Shown piece by piece: positions 26,701 through 34,452 of a stretch of 64,000 nucleotides of DNA (its first letter is position 1; the number at the start of each line of letters is the position of its first letter). A program made the translations under genes and the position numbers. Where the stretch lies: contig DASTRY010000035.1 of assembly GCA_035760965.1 (NCBI GenBank), positions 62,001 through 126,000 of the forward strand, written 5' to 3'. The notes below the pieces were generated by a model. The model worked only from the letters and a program-made list of their open reading frames with translations. It was not told where the DNA came from and searched no databases. This DNA is from JADGHX01 sp035760965 (GTDB lineage Bacteria; Pseudomonadota; Gammaproteobacteria; Steroidobacterales; Steroidobacteraceae).

Positions 26701-26829
26701 GTCGCGTTCGGCGTGAACAACGTGATGGACAAAGTTCCGCCGTACGTGCCGGACGGCAATCACACGCTCTCTAGCATGTACGACTACAGCGGGCGTCACT
26801 TCTGGCTGCGTTTGAAAGCGCAGTTCTAG
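23794..26829 (+). CDS. TonB-dependent outer-membrane receptor
   Basis: A 1011-residue receptor. The signal peptide ends LPHAASAQN; QQVTITGTYIRR is the TonB-box region. The plug contains LNLRNLGPDATLVLLNSRR, IERIEILKDGASSLYGSDAVGGVANFITRHKFDG and the barrel ends HFWLRLKAQF with a terminal Phe. Length and wording fit the large receptors common in organisms living on plant- or lignin-derived compounds. GGGGGAG stands three bases before the ATG at 23794. It is the first gene of a seven-gene plus-strand run; the next start is 12 bases on. The substrate is probably the phenolic compound handled by the downstream flavoprotein. Confidence 0.93.
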   Translation: MKTNTRLSVLGGALLPAALLLPHAASAQNADIAAEPVQQVTITGTYIRRSEGFTPASPVAELSREQFEAHAPKTVADFLTQLPYSFNTQFTVGRALGSSNGSGSLNLRNLGPDATLVLLNSRRAPRDAVTMNNVDVNSLVPQIAIERIEILKDGASSLYGSDAVGGVANFITRHKFDGFEVQALGDMREIGSTIDGRFGAIWGQQSDSGGIVVAAEYFKRSPFPWESYELHTQFNGAIDGDFRASGWPARFTIPNRNAAGAIAGPATTIADPDCSKFTAQTFVTGAPVTRLGVTYPSGCQQNLPWGTNANADETRYQGFIELHKDFSPSLRFFGEAGLLRTRDAIVDTPGAAVNPGPGQPPVIIPGYAPSNTFRAMDSAGVPLYAESSGVRLGYDKDGVGGNDFLPARDASGRVIVAGTDPNAVGSNGLPVVPFWEDVTVANGSRIFGLNCNLPGDPTTTRNCRETYNTTRYEVNANRFLGGFEGDLFGGDNWHYTVSYLYAENNENDTTFGSSFSMPALRAALAGFGGSGCLSPSNDPLQSGSVRPGSGNCQFFNIFGSSVTTSPGSLLANTPDMVLYVTAQDWQRFKSKLQVADVVLSGNVFKLPAGEVGLAIGAQQRREGWSADYPQLQNAGQSDLQAAFFDKNVHQTANAVFAELNVPLVDSGGFGKLDFAGAVRTENTEGPGLKTTDPKLGLLYTIPGDWLRLRGTWSTSFLAPSLYQRYRQNVVFTNSVDDVLTPAIDNIARVTTLVSGSPVLKPQSSRNYNFGFTLAPIRTLNVDVDYWHFTFSDQIALENPLELAQSLTTTLDPTKVLRDPNAGTVIYNGVNVGPIVGFNTTYVNTRTVETAGIDVGISNTLDLGRAGALRSSLSSTYQSTYKINGRDFTRSRNARVAGGSFAVPWRATLQNMWLIGNSSVQSLLRYTDGYLNDQIPNAGTPVKPYVEPYVSWDVSYAYSFGERFGLKGSDVAFGVNNVMDKVPPYVPDGNHTLSSMYDYSGRHFWLRLKAQF

Positions 26830-26841
26830 GGCGCGTGCATC

Positions 26842-28401
26842 GTGCAGCTCGTACTGCCTCCAGGCCTTTCGACCCGGCGATTCACTCGCGCGCTGGCGGC
26901 GTTCGAGGGGGTCGTCGGGCGCGAGTGGGTGCTCGCGACGGATGAGGATCGCGAGACGTATCTCGACATCTACGCGCCGGGTGATGAGCGCGCGCATGCG
27001 CCGGCCGCCGCGGTCTGTCCGTCCTCGACCGAGGAAGTACAGGCGATCGTGCGCTTGGCGAATGAGTATCGCGTGCCGCTCTGGCCGATCGCTCGCGGCA
27101 AGAATTTCGGGTACGGCGGCGCGGCGCCAGCCATGCCGGGCACCGTCGTGCTCGACATGACGCGCATGAATCGCATCCTGGAGGTCGACGCGAAGCTCGG
27201 CTACTGCATCATCGAGCCGGGCGTCGGGTTCTTCGATCTTCACGACCATCTCGCGCGTAACGGCATCCCGCTCTGGATGGGGATTCCCGGCAACGCGTGG
27301 GGCAGCGTCATCGGCAATGCGCTCGAGCGCGGTTTCAGCTCGAGTCCGTACGGCGAGCACTGCTCGAGCCTTTGCGGACTGGAAGTGGTGCTCCCGACCG
27401 GCGAGCTGGTGCGCACCGGCACGGGCGCGATGAGCAACAGCGCGACATGGCCGCTGTTCAAGTATGGCTTCGGTCCGTCCTGGGACACGCTGTTCGTCCA
27501 GTCGAATTTCGGGATCGTGACGAAGGCGGGAATGTGGCTGATGCCGGAGCCGGAGGCGACGCTGAGCATGAATCTGCGCGTGCCGCGGCCGGAGGACATC
27601 GCGTGGCTCGTCGATACGCTCACGCCGCTGCGTTTGCAGAGAGTGATCGAGCACAACGTCGGCATCACGAGCTACATGGGCTCGGCGACCCTGTCGAGCC
27701 AGCGCGTCGAGTGGCACGAAGGAAAGGGCGCGCTGCCGGATTCCGCCGTGAAAGCCATCATGGAGAAGACGGGCGCGGGCTGGTGGAACCTGTCGCTGCG
27801 GCTCTATGGATTGCCGGAGGTCAACGAGGCGCATCGCGCGCTCATCGAGAAAGCGATCGCGCCACACCCGGATGTGCGGCTCGCGGTGACGCGTTGGCGA
27901 CGGGGCGAGCCGCACAATGCGGCCGCCGCCCCGCGACCGAGCGTGTTCCCGCTTCAGATCGTGAACTGGCATGGCGGGCGCGGCGGTCACATCGCGTTCT
28001 CGCCCGTACTGCCGGCCGACGGCGCGCGGGTGCTGGAGCAACTCGCCCGTACGCGCCAACGCTACGCCGAATTCGGCATCGACTACTCGGGCACGTTCTA
28101 CATCTGCGGACGCCACGTCATCAACGTGAATCTGATGCTCTACAACCGCGACGACGCCGATCTTACCGACCGCACGCGGCGCTTGTTCCGGACTCTCGTG
28201 ACCGATGCGGCGGCAGCGGGCTACTGCGAATACCGCACGCATCTCACGTACATGGACGACGTTGCGCGCACCTTCGACTTCAACGATCACGCGCTCCTGC
28301 GATTGAACGAGACGGTCAAGGACGTGCTCGATCCGAACGGGATCCTGGCGCCCGGAAAGTCCGGAATCTGGCCGCGCCACCTGCGAGGGCGGAGGACATG
28401 A
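26842..28401 (+). CDS. Vanillyl-alcohol-oxidase-family flavoprotein (PCMH/eugenol hydroxylase-like)
   Basis: A 519-residue FAD enzyme of the group that oxidises para-alkyl or para-hydroxybenzyl phenols. The N-terminal FAD domain has VPLWPIARGKNFGYGGAAP and NAWGSVIGNALERGF. The C-terminal catalytic domain has RGGHIAFSP with His383 where vanillyl-alcohol oxidase carries its covalently FAD-linked His, and CEYRTHLTYMD, where the Tyr-Arg pair binds the phenolate. It ends with LDPNGILAPGKSGIWP. The start is GTG at 26842. Its stop overlaps a cytochrome c gene (ATGA), the arrangement of p-cresol methylhydroxylase and eugenol hydroxylase, where electrons leave through the cytochrome instead of to oxygen. 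No signal peptide is visible. Confidence 0.88.
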   Translation: MQLVLPPGLSTRRFTRALAAFEGVVGREWVLATDEDRETYLDIYAPGDERAHAPAAAVCPSSTEEVQAIVRLANEYRVPLWPIARGKNFGYGGAAPAMPGTVVLDMTRMNRILEVDAKLGYCIIEPGVGFFDLHDHLARNGIPLWMGIPGNAWGSVIGNALERGFSSSPYGEHCSSLCGLEVVLPTGELVRTGTGAMSNSATWPLFKYGFGPSWDTLFVQSNFGIVTKAGMWLMPEPEATLSMNLRVPRPEDIAWLVDTLTPLRLQRVIEHNVGITSYMGSATLSSQRVEWHEGKGALPDSAVKAIMEKTGAGWWNLSLRLYGLPEVNEAHRALIEKAIAPHPDVRLAVTRWRRGEPHNAAAAPRPSVFPLQIVNWHGGRGGHIAFSPVLPADGARVLEQLARTRQRYAEFGIDYSGTFYICGRHVINVNLMLYNRDDADLTDRTRRLFRTLVTDAAAAGYCEYRTHLTYMDDVARTFDFNDHALLRLNETVKDVLDPNGILAPGKSGIWPRHLRGRRT

Positions 28402-28751
28402 GCGCGGCGCGCCTGATCGCGGGGTTCTTTGCGTTCGCATTGCAGGTCGCGATGGCGACTCACGCGTACGGGGCGGAACCCTCCGCAGTGGAGATCGGCG
28501 GCAAGGCGATCTTCCGCACCAAGTGCGGCGTGTGCCATATGGCCGGTGGTACGGGAACGTTCATGTTGGAACGGCGGCTCGGCAAATCGCAGGCGTTGCT
28601 CGAAGAACGACGCGACCTGAACGCGGCGTTCATCGCGCGCGTCGTGCGCAGCGGTATTCAGAGCATGCCGCGCTTCTCGCGTGCCGAGCTGCCGGATCGA
28701 GAGCTGCAAGCGGTGGCGGAGTATTTGGCGCGGAATTCGGGGGGCTCGTGA
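28398..28751 (+). CDS. Small c-type cytochrome, electron-acceptor subunit of the flavoprotein
   Basis: A 117-residue secreted monoheme cytochrome. A signal peptide covers about residues 1-26. The heme motif is CGVCH at 43-47, and SMPRFS near residue 86 supplies a likely axial Met. The small size and the following helix ending LQAVAEYLARN match cytochrome subunits of p-cresol methylhydroxylase-like flavocytochromes. GGAGGAC precedes the ATG, which overlaps the flavoprotein stop by four bases and supports equimolar synthesis. How a signal-less flavoprotein meets an exported cytochrome is unclear; co-export would be needed. Confidence 0.85.
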   Translation: MSAARLIAGFFAFALQVAMATHAYGAEPSAVEIGGKAIFRTKCGVCHMAGGTGTFMLERRLGKSQALLEERRDLNAAFIARVVRSGIQSMPRFSRAELPDRELQAVAEYLARNSGGS

Positions 28752-29191
28752 AACGACGGCAATTCATGGAGATCATGGCATCGTGCGCGGCGGTGTCCGC
28801 CGCATCGTGGGCCGGCTCGCTCGATCGGCGCGCGGGTGCCGTGCCTGCTGCATCGGAAGAATCGGCGCGCGCGAACCGTATCGACGTCGTGATCTACGAC
28901 GCTCGCTATCCGGATGCGGAGCGCTTTGCGAGCGCGTTGGCGCGCGACGGCGCGCGAACTTTTGCGACGGCGGGGGAAATCGTGACGTTGTGGCGCGAGG
29001 AGCTGGCAACTCGTCCCGATATCGAGCGGCTCTGGATCGCAGGTCTCACGCTGCACTCCGATTTCGAGATCGCGCGGGGACTCGCGGCGGCTCACGGGCT
29101 GCGCGTGTTTCATCGCCGGTCCTGCGCGCCGCGGCCGGCGGACGCCGTGCGCGCGCGCCCGGGCGCTCTCACGTCTTGGCTGCTGGGCTGA
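28748..29191 (+). CDS. Small secreted protein of unknown function
   Basis: A 147-residue protein starting at a GTG that overlaps the cytochrome stop as GTGA. The N-terminus, KRRQFMEIMASCAAVSAASWAG, resembles a twin-arginine or Sec signal with a basic RR pair. The mature part has a small alpha/beta look: RIDVVIYDARYPDAERFASAL, then ERLWIAGLTLHSDFEIARGLAAAHGLRVFHRR. I do not recognise the family. Its fixed place between a cytochrome and a DUF6152 gene suggests a role with the flavocytochrome, perhaps in the export or assembly that complex would need; this is a guess from context. Confidence 0.65.
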   Translation: MKRRQFMEIMASCAAVSAASWAGSLDRRAGAVPAASEESARANRIDVVIYDARYPDAERFASALARDGARTFATAGEIVTLWREELATRPDIERLWIAGLTLHSDFEIARGLAAAHGLRVFHRRSCAPRPADAVRARPGALTSWLLG

Positions 29192-29206
29192 GGAAGAGGA
29201 GTGGAC

Positions 29207-29590
29207 ATGAAGCGGGGTCTGCTGATTGCGCTGGCGGTGTTCGTGTTGGCCGCACCCTTGGGCGTTGGCGCGCACCACTCGACCGCCAATTTCGATCACT
29301 CGAAGACGGTCACCGTGCACGGCGTCGTCAAGTATTTCGCGTTCACGAATCCGCACTCGTTCATGGACCTCGAGGTGCAGAACGAGGCCGGTGAGTGGGA
29401 AACCTACAAGGTCTTCACGGTGGGCAAGGTGCTCATGAAGCGCTACGGGTGGACGGACAAGGATGTCACACCGGGCGACAAGGTTACGGTGTCGGGAAAT
29501 CCGGACCGGCACAACCCGCAGTACCTCTATCTCACGCACATCGTGTTCGCGAGCGGCAAGACGTGGTCGCGCGGCGCGATTCCGGATTGA
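29207..29590 (+). CDS. DUF6152 family periplasmic protein
   Basis: A 127-residue protein with a clear signal peptide ending GVGA, then HHSTANFDHSKTVTVHGVVKYFAFTNPHSFMDLEV, the His-rich hallmark of DUF6152. The rest forms an OB-like beta barrel (GDKVTVSGNPDR, YLYLTHIVFASGKTW). Function is unknown; members often sit with 'FSGxW' proteins in catabolic loci, as here. ATG at 29207 is preferred to the GTG two codons earlier because GAGGAG lies at the right distance. It is separated by two bases from the next gene. Confidence 0.8.
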   Translation: MKRGLLIALAVFVLAAPLGVGAHHSTANFDHSKTVTVHGVVKYFAFTNPHSFMDLEVQNEAGEWETYKVFTVGKVLMKRYGWTDKDVTPGDKVTVSGNPDRHNPQYLYLTHIVFASGKTWSRGAIPD

Positions 29591-29592
29591 CC

Positions 29593-30330
29593 ATGAGAGC
29601 GTTGGCAATCGCCATTCTTCTGACGAGCAGCGCCGTCGCTGCGGCAACGCCGGATTTCTCCGGGATCTGGCTGCCGGATCCGGCGCGCGCCGAACCTTGG
29701 CCGACCGAGCTGCCGCTCACTCCCGCGGCGCGCGCGCAGATGCAAGCCTTCGATCCGGCAACGCGCGATCCGATCTCGTTCTGCATGCCATTCGGCACGC
29801 CGCGGAACACGCTGGCGACGGACTCTGCTATCGAGATCATTCAGACGCCGGGCCGCCTCACGCTCATCTTCCAGCCGGATCTCTCGAACGTCGAGACGCG
29901 GCGCGTCTATCTCGACGGCCGCACGTTGCCCGCCGAGCCCGATCCGAGCTGGTTCGGGACTTCTATCGGCACATGGGACGGTGACACGCTCGTGATCGAG
30001 ACCGTCGGTATCGAAACGGATGCGCTCGTGAGCGGCAATGGGCTGCCGCACAGCGATGCGCTGCGCATCGTGGAACGACTGCGTATCGAAAACGAGCCCG
30101 GGGCCGGCAAAGTCCTCATCGACGAGATGACGCTCCACGACAGCAAAGCGTACACGGCGCCCATCGTGACGCGGCGGTACTTCACATGGGCGCCCAACGC
30201 GCCGCTGCGCGAGAGTCACTGTGCCGAGCGGCTCTGGATCGACAAGCTGTGGCGCGATCGATTGGCCGAGCATGCGCGGGCGCGCAGCTCGACCGTACCG
30301 AAGAGCGCGCCGGAGGGCGAAGGGCGATGA
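29593..30330 (+). CDS. Periplasmic 'PDFSGIW' protein of unknown function
   Basis: A 245-residue exported protein. The signal peptide ends AVAAA and the mature protein starts TPDFSGIWLPDP. Conserved blocks are FCMPFGTPR, IEIIQTPGRLTLIFQPDLSNVETRRVYLDGR, GTSIGTWDGDTLVIETVGI, and LRIVERLRIE. The same blocks occur in the next gene, so the two are paralogues. The fold looks like a repeated beta hairpin sheet. No enzymatic residue pattern is recognisable. Such proteins are frequent in catabolic clusters with DUF6152 genes; a role in periplasmic ligand binding is inference. Confidence 0.72.
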   Translation: MRALAIAILLTSSAVAAATPDFSGIWLPDPARAEPWPTELPLTPAARAQMQAFDPATRDPISFCMPFGTPRNTLATDSAIEIIQTPGRLTLIFQPDLSNVETRRVYLDGRTLPAEPDPSWFGTSIGTWDGDTLVIETVGIETDALVSGNGLPHSDALRIVERLRIENEPGAGKVLIDEMTLHDSKAYTAPIVTRRYFTWAPNAPLRESHCAERLWIDKLWRDRLAEHARARSSTVPKSAPEGEGR

Positions 30331-31148
30331 ACGCGAACACTGGCGCACGGCTCGCAATCATCGCGGTCGCGCTTGCGCTGACCTCGAACGCACGAGCTGA
30401 AGGCGTTCCACCGATGCCTCGCGACGCGAGGACGCTCGCGGCAGCTGGCGTGTCGACCGGCAAGACGTCCACCTCTGCTGCGACAGCCCAGGCATCCCGT
30501 CCGGACTTCTCGGGCGTCTGGCTGCCCGACGGCCGAAAGAACGCGGGGCAGTGGCCGAAGCAGCCGCCCTTCACGCCTGCGATGAAGGCTTCGCGCGCGG
30601 CATACGCGGCGAAATACTTGCCGCAAGACAAGGAAGTCGACGACGAGAACACGTCCTGCATTCCCTACGGCATGCTCACGACGATGCTCGGCATCGCGCA
30701 GTATCCGTTCGAGATCTTGAGCACGCCGACCCAGCTCACGCTGCTCACCGAGATCTTCGGCTCGGTCCGCCGAATCTATCTGGATGGTCGGCGCCCACCG
30801 CCCGAGCTGTTACCGAGCCGGATGGGCTTCTCCACCGGCCACTGGGAAGGGGCGACGCTGGTCGTCGAAACGACTCATCTCACGCCCGAGAACGAAGGCA
30901 GCGCGCGACCGGGAAGCGCCGCGCAGCGAATCGTCGAGCGATTCAGCGTCGTGCCGGATGCGCAGTATGGGAAAGAGTTGGTGGACGAAATCACTGTCCA
31001 CGACCCGACCGTCTATACGCAGCCGATCACCGTAACGATGCGCTACAAGTGGGCGCCCGATGTGCAGGTCGGTGAATACCTGTGTCAGCAGGACATCTGG
31101 GACCAGAACAAGGAAGGTCATCCGAGCGAGATTCCATGGCGCAAGTAG
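30327..31148 (+). CDS. Periplasmic 'PDFSGVW' protein, paralogue of the preceding gene
   Basis: A 273-residue exported protein. It has a signal peptide (about 1-24), a Thr/Ser/Ala-rich spacer, then RPDFSGVWLPDG. It shares SCIPYGMLT, FEILSTPTQLTLLTEIFGSVRRIYLDGR, GFSTGHWEGATLVVETTHLT and QRIVERFSVV with the gene before it. Both Cys residues of the conserved blocks are retained. The ATG overlaps the preceding stop by four bases. It ends the plus-strand run that begins with the TonB receptor at 23794. Confidence 0.72.
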   Translation: MNANTGARLAIIAVALALTSNARAEGVPPMPRDARTLAAAGVSTGKTSTSAATAQASRPDFSGVWLPDGRKNAGQWPKQPPFTPAMKASRAAYAAKYLPQDKEVDDENTSCIPYGMLTTMLGIAQYPFEILSTPTQLTLLTEIFGSVRRIYLDGRRPPPELLPSRMGFSTGHWEGATLVVETTHLTPENEGSARPGSAAQRIVERFSVVPDAQYGKELVDEITVHDPTVYTQPITVTMRYKWAPDVQVGEYLCQQDIWDQNKEGHPSEIPWRK

Positions 31149-31172
31149 GCGCAGCACGCGACGTCCCTGGTT

Positions 31173-31208
31173 GGATCGAGCTGGCTGGATCGAGCTAGTC
31201 GGATCGAA
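31173..31208. repeat. Short tandem repeat, three 14-base units
   Basis: GGATCGAG(C/A) begins at 31173, 31187 and 31201, each with related flanks, in the 124-base spacer between two convergent genes. The first two units agree over 11 of 14 bases; the third is cut short. No terminator-like T-tract is seen in the spacer. Confidence 0.5.
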
Positions 31209-31272
31209 CGGAGCGCGGTCGTGCCGGCGCGGCGAGCTCGACGAGACTGGGCCAACTCGCGAGCGGCCGGAG

Positions 31273-32322
31273 TTATAGCGAGCGACGAGGTTCGACCGTC
31301 GTTTGAACCGCATCTCGTGCGCGCGCGGCGGCAGCGCGCGGAGCGGCGTACAGCAACACGATGGCCGCAATGAGCAGCGTCGCGCCGATCAACTCCGCGC
31401 CCGTGGGAGCCGCAAGCCCCCAGCCCCAGCTCAATAGGTAGGCCGCGACGATCCCCGCGAGCAGGCTGGCGGAGCGCTCGAGCGGCACGCAGTAGGTGTT
31501 CTCGCGCGCGTCGAGCAGGATCAGGGCGGCAAAGACCGACACGATGGTGAGCGTGATGGCGACCCCGATGAGCGGCCAGATCGCAGGGTCGCCCCATACG
31601 TGCACGAAGCCCCAGTACAGCTCGTCGGCCTGCGATCCGAAGCCCGCGGCGGAGAGCGCCGCGAGCGCGGCGACCGAAAGCGGCAGCGCGATGATCTTTT
31701 CTTCGACGAAGTAGCGCCGCACGGAGGCGGGATCGCCGCTCTTCGACACGCGTGTCATCACGGCCAGTCGGATGAAGTAGCCGAGTGTGTAGAGAACGAT
31801 CGTCACGATCGCGAGCGGCGGCAGATGCAGACCACCGCGCTGGCGAAGAACGAGCAGCAGCGCTGCCGCAACGATGAACAATGCCGTCCAGCTCCACCAG
31901 CGCACGCGCCTGCCGAACAGAAGGTCGACCAGCGGCGCGATGACGAGAATGTCTCCCCGCATCAGCAGCTGGACGAACGGGATGCTGACATTGGTGAACG
32001 TAAAAGAGAGCGGCACCGTGAATAGAATCAAGGCCGTGCCGATGCCCGAGACGAACGTGTAGCGCGTCGGCACCGGCACGCGATGCGAGCCGATAGCAAC
32101 GCTGTGCGCGTCGCGATGCCAGCCGGACAGCCAGATGAACAGATACGTCAGGACGAGATTGATGATCAACGACGCAGGCAAGGTCTCCAGGCCAGTGAGC
32201 GCCCGTCCGAGATCAGGATGAACCGTGCTGGTCGTGAGCTTCGTCAGCAGAATGTTCGGCACGTAGCTGACGAAGTAGAGAACGACGATCAGCTCGAGAC
32301 TCATCAAGCGGCCGCGGCTCAT
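31273..32322 (-). CDS. Multi-spanning membrane protein, DMT/EamA-like transporter
   Basis: A 349-residue protein with about ten hydrophobic segments in two halves, the layout of drug/metabolite transporters. The first half contains LYFVSYVPNILLTKLTT, recalling sugar-phosphate/EamA-type carriers, and SFTFTNVSIPFVQLLMRGDILVIAPLVDLLFGR matches the family's fourth-segment region. The second half ends with an Ala/Arg-rich cytoplasmic tail. The ATG at 32322 overlaps the CapA-like gene's stop by four bases and is preferred to the ATG at 32304. It is the last gene of the lacI-capA-transporter unit, so it probably moves the compound that unit senses. Confidence 0.72.
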   Translation of the reverse strand: MSRGRLMSLELIVVLYFVSYVPNILLTKLTTSTVHPDLGRALTGLETLPASLIINLVLTYLFIWLSGWHRDAHSVAIGSHRVPVPTRYTFVSGIGTALILFTVPLSFTFTNVSIPFVQLLMRGDILVIAPLVDLLFGRRVRWWSWTALFIVAAALLLVLRQRGGLHLPPLAIVTIVLYTLGYFIRLAVMTRVSKSGDPASVRRYFVEEKIIALPLSVAALAALSAAGFGSQADELYWGFVHVWGDPAIWPLIGVAITLTIVSVFAALILLDARENTYCVPLERSASLLAGIVAAYLLSWGWGLAAPTGAELIGATLLIAAIVLLYAAPRAAAARARDAVQTTVEPRRSL

Positions 32323-33440
32323 ACCGCACGCGTCACGATCAGCCGGTCCTCCGCCGGCGTGAAGGCGGCGTCGAGCTCGGCCTCGCGCGTCACTTCGCGT
32401 AGATAGCTCAGCACCCGGGTGAAGCGCGCGTCGGCCGCGGTCAACGGCGTGGGTACGGCGTCCCGGTCGATCCACAGCGGAACGAGGCTCGTTTCGACGA
32501 TGCGACCTTGCTCGATCGCGAAGCGGGCGATCGCGGACATCCTCGCGTCCGGCGGGAAGTTGTAGAGACTCGTGAAGTCCGGCTCCCAATCCGGGGCGAG
32601 CTTCTGGATTTCGCGGAAGCTCGGGCGCGCGGCGTGCTCGGGGTCCATGCGCAGGTCCGTCGCGAAGTTGCACAAGCTGTAGAACACCGGCTTGCCCGCG
32701 ACGATCTCCGCGCCCTTCAGGATGTGCGCATGGTGACCGATGATGGCGTCCGCACCGGCCTCGATCGCCGCTCGCGCGACCTCGCGTTGATAGTCCGCGA
32801 TCACGGCTCGGACGAAATGAATGCCCCAGTGATGCGAGACGAGCACGACGTCTGCCTGCGCCTTCGCTGCGCGAATATCCGCGCACATCGCGGCGAGGTC
32901 ATCCGCGTGAGCGAACGTGCGAATGCGCGGCGGCGTGCCGGGCTGATCGTGCTCGATTTGCTCGTACAACGTATGCGCGCGCATCGGCGCGCAGCCCGGG
33001 CGCGACTTCTCGGCCCAGTACGCCATCGGAAGGATCGAGGAATACGCGAGAGTGGCGACCCGCGTTCCGTCCGGCAGGCGATGCACGGCAGGCGCTCGGG
33101 CCTCAGCGATGTTGCTGCCCGCGCCGACAACGGTCAGCCCCGCCGCCCGCAAGTGACCGATGCTCTCGAGGAGCGCTTCGCTCCCCCAGTCGAGGCAATG
33201 GTTCCCGGCGCACGAAATCACATCGAAACCCGCACGGCGCAGCGCGCCGGCGCACTCGGGTTGAGCCAGCACCGCATGCCGAGCCTGAGGCAATCGCAGA
33301 CCGCGTCTCGCGAACGTCGTTTCGAGCTGCCCGAAGACCAGATCGGCCTCGTTGAGCAGGGCGCGAGTGCGCTCGAAGAGCGAATCGGGATCCGGGCGAT
33401 CGGGTGCGAGATCGCCGGTTGCGAGAATGACGCTGCTCAC
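32319..33440 (-). CDS. CapA-family (PGA_cap) metallophosphatase-like protein
   Basis: A 373-residue paralogue of the CapA-like protein at 16893. Metal-site motifs: ILATGDLAPDRPD, GQLETTFA, ISCAGNHCLDWG, VVLVSHHWGIHF and IIGHHAHILKGAEIVAGKPVFYSLCNFATD. No signal peptide is present. The start is GTG at 33440, overlapping the LacI-gene stop as GTGA. As with the other copy, the next gene downstream encodes a membrane transporter and overlaps by four bases, which argues for a metabolic role tied to uptake rather than capsule synthesis. Confidence 0.82.
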   Translation of the reverse strand: MSSVILATGDLAPDRPDPDSLFERTRALLNEADLVFGQLETTFARRGLRLPQARHAVLAQPECAGALRRAGFDVISCAGNHCLDWGSEALLESIGHLRAAGLTVVGAGSNIAEARAPAVHRLPDGTRVATLAYSSILPMAYWAEKSRPGCAPMRAHTLYEQIEHDQPGTPPRIRTFAHADDLAAMCADIRAAKAQADVVLVSHHWGIHFVRAVIADYQREVARAAIEAGADAIIGHHAHILKGAEIVAGKPVFYSLCNFATDLRMDPEHAARPSFREIQKLAPDWEPDFTSLYNFPPDARMSAIARFAIEQGRIVETSLVPLWIDRDAVPTPLTAADARFTRVLSYLREVTREAELDAAFTPAEDRLIVTRAV

Positions 33441-34438
33441 GCGCTCTCGCGCGCGATGATGCGGAACCCCACATCGATCACGCGCTCGCTGATGGTTTCG
33501 CCCGCGGCGCGCCGCTTCAGGACGGCGACCGCCTCACGACCGATGCGCGCGCCATCCACGTCGATGGACGTGATCGTCGGACGCATCTCGCCCGCGAGCG
33601 AATGATTGCCGAAGCCGACCACGGCGAGGTCTTCCGGGATGCGCTTGCCGGCCGCCTGCGCTTCGATGATGAGGCCCTGCGCGAGCAGGTCCGAGCCGCA
33701 CACCGCGACGTCGGGCGGCGGATCGAGCTCGACCAAGTGACGCCATACGAGCCGCGCGTGGCCAAAATGCGTGGGAATTGCGATCTTCATCTCGGTGGGC
33801 TTGCCGCGACCGAGCCCCTTCCAGGCGCGCACGAACGAGTCGCGGCGCATGCGCGCGCGCTCGCCGTCGCCGACGATGAGATGCGGCCGCCGGTAGCCGC
33901 GCCCGGCCAGAAAGCGCGCCAGCCCTTCACCGATCGCCGCGTGAGAGAAGCCGACGGCGACGTCGATCGGCTTCTCCGGCAGACCCCAGGTCTCGATGAC
34001 GGTGGCACTGCGGGAACGGAGCAGCTCTCGCGTCGGGTTGTCCGAGACGATGCCGCTCAGGATCACGGCCTCGGCACGGCGCGCGAGCGCCGCTTCGATG
34101 AGCCGCTTCATGCCGCTGTTGTCCGCGCCCGTGAGACCGAGCATGACGATGTAGCCATCGAGCGAGAGCTGGTTCGCCATGGCTTCGATAGTGTCGTTGA
34201 AGATCGAGTGCGAGATTTCGGGCACCAGCACGGCCACGAGGCGGCTGCGCCGCGAAGCCAGGCCGCCGGCCAGCAGGTCCGGCACGTATCCGGTGGCCGC
34301 GATGGCCTCGCGGATGCGCTTCGCCGTGCTGGGCGCAACCACCGACGGGTTGTTGTAGAAGCGGGAGACGGTCGAGGCGGAGACGCCCGCGCGTTCCGCG
34401 ACGTCTTCGATCTTCGGTACGGAGCTGCGATCGTTCAT
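33437..34438 (-). CDS. LacI-family transcriptional regulator
   Basis: A 333-residue regulator. The N-terminal helix-turn-helix and hinge (8-60) read PKIEDVAERAGVSASTVSRFYNN, then AKRIREAIAATGYVPDLLAGGLASRRS. The periplasmic-binding-protein-like sensor domain follows (VAVLVPEISHSIFNDTIEAM, GFSHAAIGEGLARFLAGRGYRRPHLI, AVVGFGNHSLAGEMRPTITSID). GntR/GluR-type LacI proteins with this hinge bind sugar acids or similar. ATG 34438 is used; a TTG at 34450 is the only earlier start. The upstream region holds a TGAAAACGCTTGCA operator over its own -35 box, implying autoregulation. Confidence 0.92.
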   Translation of the reverse strand: MNDRSSVPKIEDVAERAGVSASTVSRFYNNPSVVAPSTAKRIREAIAATGYVPDLLAGGLASRRSRLVAVLVPEISHSIFNDTIEAMANQLSLDGYIVMLGLTGADNSGMKRLIEAALARRAEAVILSGIVSDNPTRELLRSRSATVIETWGLPEKPIDVAVGFSHAAIGEGLARFLAGRGYRRPHLIVGDGERARMRRDSFVRAWKGLGRGKPTEMKIAIPTHFGHARLVWRHLVELDPPPDVAVCGSDLLAQGLIIEAQAAGKRIPEDLAVVGFGNHSLAGEMRPTITSIDVDGARIGREAVAVLKRRAAGETISERVIDVGFRIIARESA

Positions 34439-34452
34439 GCCTGCGGCCAAGC

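Noticed and set aside
26401..28440. A 679-codon open frame on the minus strand
   Set aside because: It runs antisense across a TonB receptor end and the flavoprotein gene, both of which have clear family motifs.
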